This document shows positions 59,856-64,000 of a DNA stretch of 64,000 bases, one piece after another. Below the pieces are notes generated by a model. The model was not told the DNA's origin. It ran no database searches and saw nothing but the letters and a program-made list of their open reading frames with translations. The position numbers and the translations under genes were made by a program. This stretch comes from Paenibacillus sp. MAHUQ-63. GTDB lineage: Bacteria; Bacillota; Bacilli; Paenibacillales; NBRC-103111. The stretch's first letter is position 1. Each line of letters starts with the position of its first letter. Where the stretch lies: the NCBI RefSeq assembly GCF_028765165.1, contig NZ_JARADB010000002.1, positions 1,485,146 to 1,549,145 of the forward strand. Direction: 5' to 3'.

Positions 59856-60518
59856 ATGGATTTGAAGACTATTCAAGCTTATGCGCCTTATCTTTACTTT
59901 GACGAGCATGAGCCCTTTTTCCCCGTTCGGGTCGGGGTGACGGTTTTTGAGCAGAAGGGGACATCTCCTTCGTTTCGAAGATCGTTTCCTTTTCGCGATC
60001 CACGACTGAAGAAGATTATTGAATATGCAATATATTGGGATTACGATATTCAGCACTTATACGAGCTGGAGCATGTATGGGTATTCATTGATCATGAGGG
60101 TGAAGTAATCGATTGTGAGGCCAGCTTTCATGGCAAGTATTTAAAAGGGCTGCTGAAAGACCGCAGCAATGTGCTGGATGGGACGCATGTACGTTTGTTT
60201 TCACAGCCTGGCAAGCATGCCTTTTCCCCAGTTGCTGAATTTCTGGAGCTGGTTCCGCATTTCTGGACTGCAGTGAATGAGGATGCAGGGGCTGATGGCT
60301 TGACGGTCCCATATTTCCTAGAGGGCATTGTTGCAACGAATGAAGAAACCAACAGAATTGTCGAAACCTATTTGAAATCATGTGCGTTTACACCGACATT
60401 GGCGTATAAAGAATACCGGTTGGATAAGGAACTGTTCGTGACCTGGGACCAGCTGCTGAAGGAGATTCCGGAACGGATTCAGGGGATAATTGCTGAAATT
60501 ACGAAAAGAGAGATTTAG
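59856..60518 (+). CDS. Hypothetical protein, about 220 residues
   Basis: A soluble protein without signal peptide. It opens with IQAYAPYLYFDEHEPFFPVRVGVTVF and has YELEHVWVFIDHEGEVIDCEASFHG in the middle. The order YAP-acidic-start then HVWV-x-D-x-G-x5-SxHG recalls the Vps62/NPP1-like fold, but the likeness is weak. Start is chosen at ATG 59856; a TTG at 59823 extends the frame. It forms a convergent pair with the MutS2-like gene, sharing a terminator. Confidence 0.65.
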   Translation: MDLKTIQAYAPYLYFDEHEPFFPVRVGVTVFEQKGTSPSFRRSFPFRDPRLKKIIEYAIYWDYDIQHLYELEHVWVFIDHEGEVIDCEASFHGKYLKGLLKDRSNVLDGTHVRLFSQPGKHAFSPVAEFLELVPHFWTAVNEDAGADGLTVPYFLEGIVATNEETNRIVETYLKSCAFTPTLAYKEYRLDKELFVTWDQLLKEIPERIQGIIAEITKREI

Positions 60519-60531
60519 TTTCTAAACAAAC

Positions 60532-60565
60532 AAAAGCCCGATGGAAGACATCCACGGGCTTTTTG
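60532..60565. terminator. Bidirectional terminator between convergent genes
   Basis: AAAAGCCCG and CGGGCTTTT form the outer stem, with a further GATG/CATC pair inside; A and T runs on both sides. Confidence 0.8.
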
Positions 60566-60603
60566 GCGTACATACAGAAGCTATTTTTTTTTGAGGTCTC
60601 GCT

Positions 60604-62514
60604 TTATTGATTTTCTTTATACTCGATCGTTAACCCTTCAACATGTCGTTTGATCATCTGTTTTCGCTTCTTTCGTGTGTCTTTGGATTCGAAGACGATG
60701 TCCATATCGTAGTCTCCTTCCGGGTATAGCTTGCTGCGCTCGATATAGAGAGACAATCTCTTGCGGTTGATACGCACTTTCTCCTTCTGAATCTGGACCG
60801 TAATGTTTCCGCGGTGATCCGGCTCGCTGCACACAATGCCTGTGCGGCGCAGCGAGTGTATCCATACGCAGTCTCCAATAGCGAAATTCGGCAGCGGCGC
60901 TCGTTCGCCTTTTTCTTTCGTTTTGCTTTTTACAGACGTTTCTCCTGTAATCGCTGCGGCTATGGCAGGCGCTTCCGGCGGGCGCTGTGCAGCCTCGTAG
61001 GTGATCTGCTTCGATCTATCGATGAGCGCAAGCGGCATTCCGAGATTTTGCGCGATATAGAAGGCGTAAGAGTAGCCCGCTTGACCAATCGTCAACTTGT
61101 AGAGGGGCTCAAGTGTTTCGCTATCAAATTCCATACGCGCATTCTCGAAGCCGGGCGCAGCGTCGGCAAATTTCTTAATCTCGTTAAAATGCGTCGTCGC
61201 CATGACCGTTGCCCCGCGGCGGTATAGTTCCTCAAGCACCGCGATCGATAGGCCGATTCCCTCGCCAGGGTCGGTTCCTGAGGCAAGTTCGTCGAGAAGG
61301 ACCAACGATGAGGGTCCGGCAATCTTGAGGATATCGATCACATTCTTGACATGCGAAGAGAATGTGCTGAGCGAATTTTCGAGACTTTGCCCGTCCCCGA
61401 TATCGACCATAACGGATCTGTACACAGCAAATTCGCTTCCTTCTCCGACCGGAACAAGCAAACCTGACTGCACCATGAGTGTCAGCAGACCAACGGTTTT
61501 CAGCGAAACGGTTTTACCTCCCGTATTCGGCCCTGTAATGACAAGCGCGCGGTATTCGTTACCTATGCGGATATCAAGCGGCACGGAATGCCTGCCCAGC
61601 AAAGGATGACGGCCGTTGTGTATGGAGACACGGCCGCGATCGTTTAGCTTGACCGTTCGTCCGTCGATTGTTCTCGCGTACTTAGCCTTTGCGAACATAA
61701 AGTCGTAATGGCCGATCGTTTCCAAATTGAGTGAAATTTCATGCTTGTTGTTTTCAACCAGATCCGTAAGATCGCTGAGTACCCTAGTTTCCTCCGCGGC
61801 CTCCTCGGCCTGCAGGTGCAAAAGTTCGACATGCAGGTCGGAGATATCAGCCGGCTCAATAAACACCGTCTGACCGCTTGCCGACTCGTCGAGCGCGACG
61901 CCGCCAACTTGTTTGCGGTATTCCTTCTTCACAGACAACACGTACCGGCCTCCTCTCGTCGAGACAATGCTGTCCTGCAAATAACTCCGGTATTTGGATA
62001 ATGCTGTGTCGAGTTTCTTGCGAATACGGTCATCGAGAATGTTGATTTTTTTGCGGACACGCGACAAGGCAGTGCTCGCCTCGTTATCGACTTGACCGTT
62101 GCGAATACAGCGCCGGATCTCGGTCAGCAGTTCGCGCAGGTCGTAAAGGGATAGGGCATATGAGGCGATACGCGGGGTGACGGATTCCTTCTTTTTCATA
62201 AATGCTTTAAGCTGCTGTGTGCTTTCGATGAATCTGGCGAAGTACATGAAGTCCTGTGGCGTAAAAATAAATCCTTTCCCGAAGGAGCCTATTAGCGGCT
62301 CAATTCCCTCAAGGGACGGGATCGGCACACTGGCACCGTGCTCGATGACACGAACCGCTTCTTCGGTTTCTTGAAGTAGTGTTGCGACTATGACGATCTC
62401 GATTTTTGGCTCCATGTTCTCAATATGGGCGCGGCCCAAATAACTCATGGCAAAGTCAGCCAAACGTTGCTTAATGCGGTCGTATTCCAAACGTTGATAA
62501 GTGGACTTGTTCAA
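60604..62514 (-). CDS. MutS2-like ATPase lacking the Smr domain
   Basis: A 636-residue MutS-family ATPase of the MutS2 branch. The N-terminal core and lever (about 1-320) are followed by the ABC-type ATPase: Walker A GPNTGGKT at 328-335, a D-loop/Walker B LVLLDELASGTDPGEG from about 404 and a switch His in ATTHFNEIK. A KOW-like domain at about 540-590 (FAIGDCVWI) follows. The linker between ATPase and KOW is short, and the C-terminal Smr domain of MutS2 is missing; the protein ends in a basic helix. MutS2 senses collided ribosomes and splits them in Bacillus. Start is TTG 62514, seven bases after AAAGGAGG. A leader attenuator precedes it. Confidence 0.9.
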   Translation of the reverse strand: MNKSTYQRLEYDRIKQRLADFAMSYLGRAHIENMEPKIEIVIVATLLQETEEAVRVIEHGASVPIPSLEGIEPLIGSFGKGFIFTPQDFMYFARFIESTQQLKAFMKKKESVTPRIASYALSLYDLRELLTEIRRCIRNGQVDNEASTALSRVRKKINILDDRIRKKLDTALSKYRSYLQDSIVSTRGGRYVLSVKKEYRKQVGGVALDESASGQTVFIEPADISDLHVELLHLQAEEAAEETRVLSDLTDLVENNKHEISLNLETIGHYDFMFAKAKYARTIDGRTVKLNDRGRVSIHNGRHPLLGRHSVPLDIRIGNEYRALVITGPNTGGKTVSLKTVGLLTLMVQSGLLVPVGEGSEFAVYRSVMVDIGDGQSLENSLSTFSSHVKNVIDILKIAGPSSLVLLDELASGTDPGEGIGLSIAVLEELYRRGATVMATTHFNEIKKFADAAPGFENARMEFDSETLEPLYKLTIGQAGYSYAFYIAQNLGMPLALIDRSKQITYEAAQRPPEAPAIAAAITGETSVKSKTKEKGERAPLPNFAIGDCVWIHSLRRTGIVCSEPDHRGNITVQIQKEKVRINRKRLSLYIERSKLYPEGDYDMDIVFESKDTRKKRKQMIKRHVEGLTIEYKENQ

Positions 62515-62536
62515 GGGAATGCCTCCTTTTGGGTAC

Positions 62537-62574
62537 AAAAAAACGGACTGGAAACAACAATCGTTTCCAGTCCG
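62537..62574 (-). terminator. Intrinsic terminator in the MutS2-like leader
   Basis: On the minus strand, CGGACTGGAAAC and GTTTCCAGTCCG form a perfect 12-bp stem around GATTGTT and are followed by seven T bases, 22 bases before the TTG start codon. It would stop transcription before the gene unless the antiterminator forms. Confidence 0.9.
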
Positions 62575-62702
62575 CTTCGGGAGAAACTAATGTTCTTAAC
62601 AGCATCAGGTGCAACCTGCCAGAAGGGCACGACAAAATAAACCCGTTAATTGAACGGTTTCGTCGCGTGCGCCATGCCAAAACAGATTGCACTATGGAAT
62701 TG

Positions 62703-62726
62703 CTAGTTAAGAACGACCTCAGACAT
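62703..62726 (-). CDS. Leader peptide MSEVVLN
   Basis: A seven-residue ORF with its own ribosome site, AAAGGAG, eight bases before ATG. Codons are ATG TCT GAG GTC GTT CTT AAC TAG. Its last three sense codons, GTT CTT AAC, form one arm of the long-range stem described for the leader, which is the hallmark of ribosome-controlled attenuation. Its function is likely regulatory rather than as a peptide. Confidence 0.65.
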   Translation of the reverse strand: MSEVVLN

Positions 62727-62870
62727 TAAAATCTCTCCTTTGTATTACTCTTTTGTTAGTATACCCTTATCATATGCGAGTCCAGTCTGGAAATCGTGGG
62801 AGAAAATGGCTTAAATCAAACTTTCCCATAAAGTCCGAATGCATCTTCCTTGAAGGTCTTCGATCAGCAT

Positions 62871-63854
62871 TTATAGCGGCATATCCGGCTGCACCCACAT
62901 ATCTCCGGCCCAAGTATGAATATGGTACCACTGAGCGTTTTGCGGATCGGTCCAACGTTCAAATGCATCTACGGTTTGAGCGGATAGCACCCCGAAGGTT
63001 GGGAAAGGCATCGTTGGAAACAGATAAAGCCTCACGTCCTTCAGTAGATTTAGCCGTTCATTGATTGGCTCGGCCCCTAACGGCTGTGCAAAATCCGGCT
63101 GAATCCAGAACGTTTTATTATCCTGGGACCGCACATGGTAAACCCAATTCTGTGTTTTCTCGAAGGCAAATACTTTCTGCGGAGGAATCATCTTAACATC
63201 CGAGGGACGCTGCAAACGATTCGACGTATCATAGTCCTCCATGTACAGGGTTTCGGTCGGCAGATCCATCTCCTGATTCAAAATCTCCATATCTATCAGC
63301 ATATGAGGCTGAGAGACCACCCACATATCCCCAAGCCACGAGGTTTCAATACGATAGGAGTTAGTCAAGTATGATACAGGTGATTCGAATACGGCATTCG
63401 CATGAACGGTCTGCGGAGCGAGGACGGCATCCGTCATCGTCAAAGAAGACGGTTGCGTATAAAGAGCGGAGTCCCAGAGTAATGCAATATTCGTATCGAT
63501 CGGCTTGACGACACCAATTTTGTCATAGTCCAGGTGCATCCAGAGATCACCTGCCCACGTAGTCTTAATTTTGATCCATACCTTATCCCCGCGCTGCTTG
63601 GTGTACCACGCTTGCTCTGCATCGACCGTAGTCACATCTTGCGGCGTGAGTGCAGCAAAAGGTTTACGAGAATCGTCAGGTGTGGAATAGAGCGGCGTCT
63701 GTTCGAATAAAGTGATGACCGGTGGGACTTTGGGCGGGACAATTTTATTGTGCGGCGGCAGCGCAGCATTTGCCTGCAAATTGCAAATGAAATTGACCAG
63801 CATCAAGCCAAGAGAGAGGGCGATGACAGGCCTGACTAATGTTTTTAAATTCAT
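62871..63854 (-). CDS. Secreted GW/SH3-like repeat protein
   Basis: A 327-residue secreted protein. Signal peptide MNLKTLVRPVIALSLGL with cleavage near ANAA, then a Pro-rich linker (KIVPPKVPPV). The rest has at least three repeats ending in a W-x-GD-x-W motif: TWAGDLWMH, SWLGDMWVV and TWAGDMWVQP, with a related KTFWIQPDF. The spacing of about 70-80 residues and the WxGDxW motif suggest SH3b/GW-type wall-binding modules. ATG 63854 is chosen with GAGGTGG before it; TTG 63872 extends the frame. It lies upstream of the MutS2-like leader on the same strand. No catalytic domain is seen. Confidence 0.7.
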   Translation of the reverse strand: MNLKTLVRPVIALSLGLMLVNFICNLQANAALPPHNKIVPPKVPPVITLFEQTPLYSTPDDSRKPFAALTPQDVTTVDAEQAWYTKQRGDKVWIKIKTTWAGDLWMHLDYDKIGVVKPIDTNIALLWDSALYTQPSSLTMTDAVLAPQTVHANAVFESPVSYLTNSYRIETSWLGDMWVVSQPHMLIDMEILNQEMDLPTETLYMEDYDTSNRLQRPSDVKMIPPQKVFAFEKTQNWVYHVRSQDNKTFWIQPDFAQPLGAEPINERLNLLKDVRLYLFPTMPFPTFGVLSAQTVDAFERWTDPQNAQWYHIHTWAGDMWVQPDMPL

Positions 63855-64000
63855 ATACGGTTTCCACCTCAATTACCTAATGTTGTAAATATAGACTCGA
63901 TTAACGGCTAAATGGTTGCGGCAGGAATTGATTGATTTTATTTTTCGTGACAGGCGATTTAAGAAAAATTTAATAATTACCCTCTGTTTTATTTAAAAAT

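Larger units (their letters stand above)
62515..62751 (-). promoter_or_regulatory. Attenuator leader of the MutS2-like gene
   Basis: A 237-nt leader on the minus strand. In order it holds a leader ORF (62726-62703), a long-range stem pairing GTTCTTAAC-T-AGCA (62714-62701) with TGCTGTTAAGAAC (62604-62592), a possible antiterminator AACATTAGTTTC (62594-62583) with GAAACGATTGTT (62567-62556, 10 of 12 paired), and an intrinsic terminator. The long-range stem begins in the last codons of the leader ORF, so a stalled ribosome would free the downstream strand to form the antiterminator. A -10 box TATACT lies at 62763-62758. Such arrangements control antibiotic-resistance genes that respond to ribosome stalling. 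Confidence 0.75.

Noticed and set aside
62515..62751. T-box or metabolite riboswitch upstream of the MutS2-like gene
   Set aside because: No T-box sequence or known aptamer core was seen; the leader ORF with its own ribosome site and overlapping stems fits ribosome-controlled attenuation better.

Overview
The window reads as a chromosomal segment of a low-to-mid GC, endospore-forming Gram-positive bacterium, most likely Paenibacillus or a close relative. This is inferred from strong AGGAGG-type ribosome sites, lipoprotein signal peptides, YesM/YesN-type two-component systems, LplB/LplC-type sugar permeases without a local ATPase, a cold-shock gene next to a YdjO-like gene, CwlJ and GerP-family spore genes. 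No rRNA, tRNA, insertion sequence or CRISPR array was seen.

Layout. (1) 1-5105: tail of a YesM-type sensor kinase, its YesN-type regulator, and a sugar ABC importer (binding lipoprotein plus two permeases). (2) 5.3-16.9 kb: mixed housekeeping and accessory genes: a bile-acid/sodium-symporter-family carrier, a phytase-like secreted protein, an AHSA1/SRPBCC protein, a LarA-type racemase, a 53-residue small protein, a frameshifted SLH-anchored S9 peptidase, an MFS carrier, a cytosolic hybrid histidine kinase and a DJ-1/PfpI protein. (3) 17.0-28.2 kb, minus strand: a glycan locus with a membrane AraC regulator, two permeases, a binding lipoprotein and a 1685-residue secreted multidomain glycanase. 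(4) 28.5-49.1 kb, plus strand: a large polysaccharide-use region with a two-component system, two complete ABC importers, a formylglycine-type sulfatase, an SGNH esterase, a membrane AraC regulator, a cupin, two family-6 polysaccharide lyases (one secreted, one without a signal peptide) and a GH88-type unsaturated uronyl hydrolase. Together these suggest stepwise breakdown of an acidic, probably sulfated, uronate-containing polysaccharide of glycosaminoglycan type: secreted lyase, oligomer import, then intracellular lyase, uronyl hydrolase, sulfatase and esterase. (5) 49.2-53.8 kb: an XRE regulator with an oxidoreductase, a small lipoprotein, a BadF/BcrAD-like ATPase, a GNAT acetyltransferase, a YdjO-like protein and a cold-shock protein. 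(6) 54-60.5 kb: accessory and spore genes: a Cys-rich small ORF, a protein with a GNRAVGQL motif, an RCC1-repeat protein, cwlJ, a pyrE copy and a gerP-like cluster. (7) 60.6-64.0 kb: a MutS2-like ATPase without a Smr domain, preceded by a leader that looks like a complete ribosome-controlled attenuator, then a secreted GW/SH3-like repeat protein.

The four ABC importers all lack an ATPase gene, so they probably share an MsmX-type ATPase encoded elsewhere. Several catabolic genes carry good matches to the CcpA cre consensus. The most striking candidate for something new is the MutS2-like gene with its leader: a 7-codon ORF, a long-range stem, an antiterminator and an intrinsic terminator. This architecture is typical of genes induced by ribosome-targeting antibiotics, and here it controls a relative of the ribosome-collision factor MutS2.
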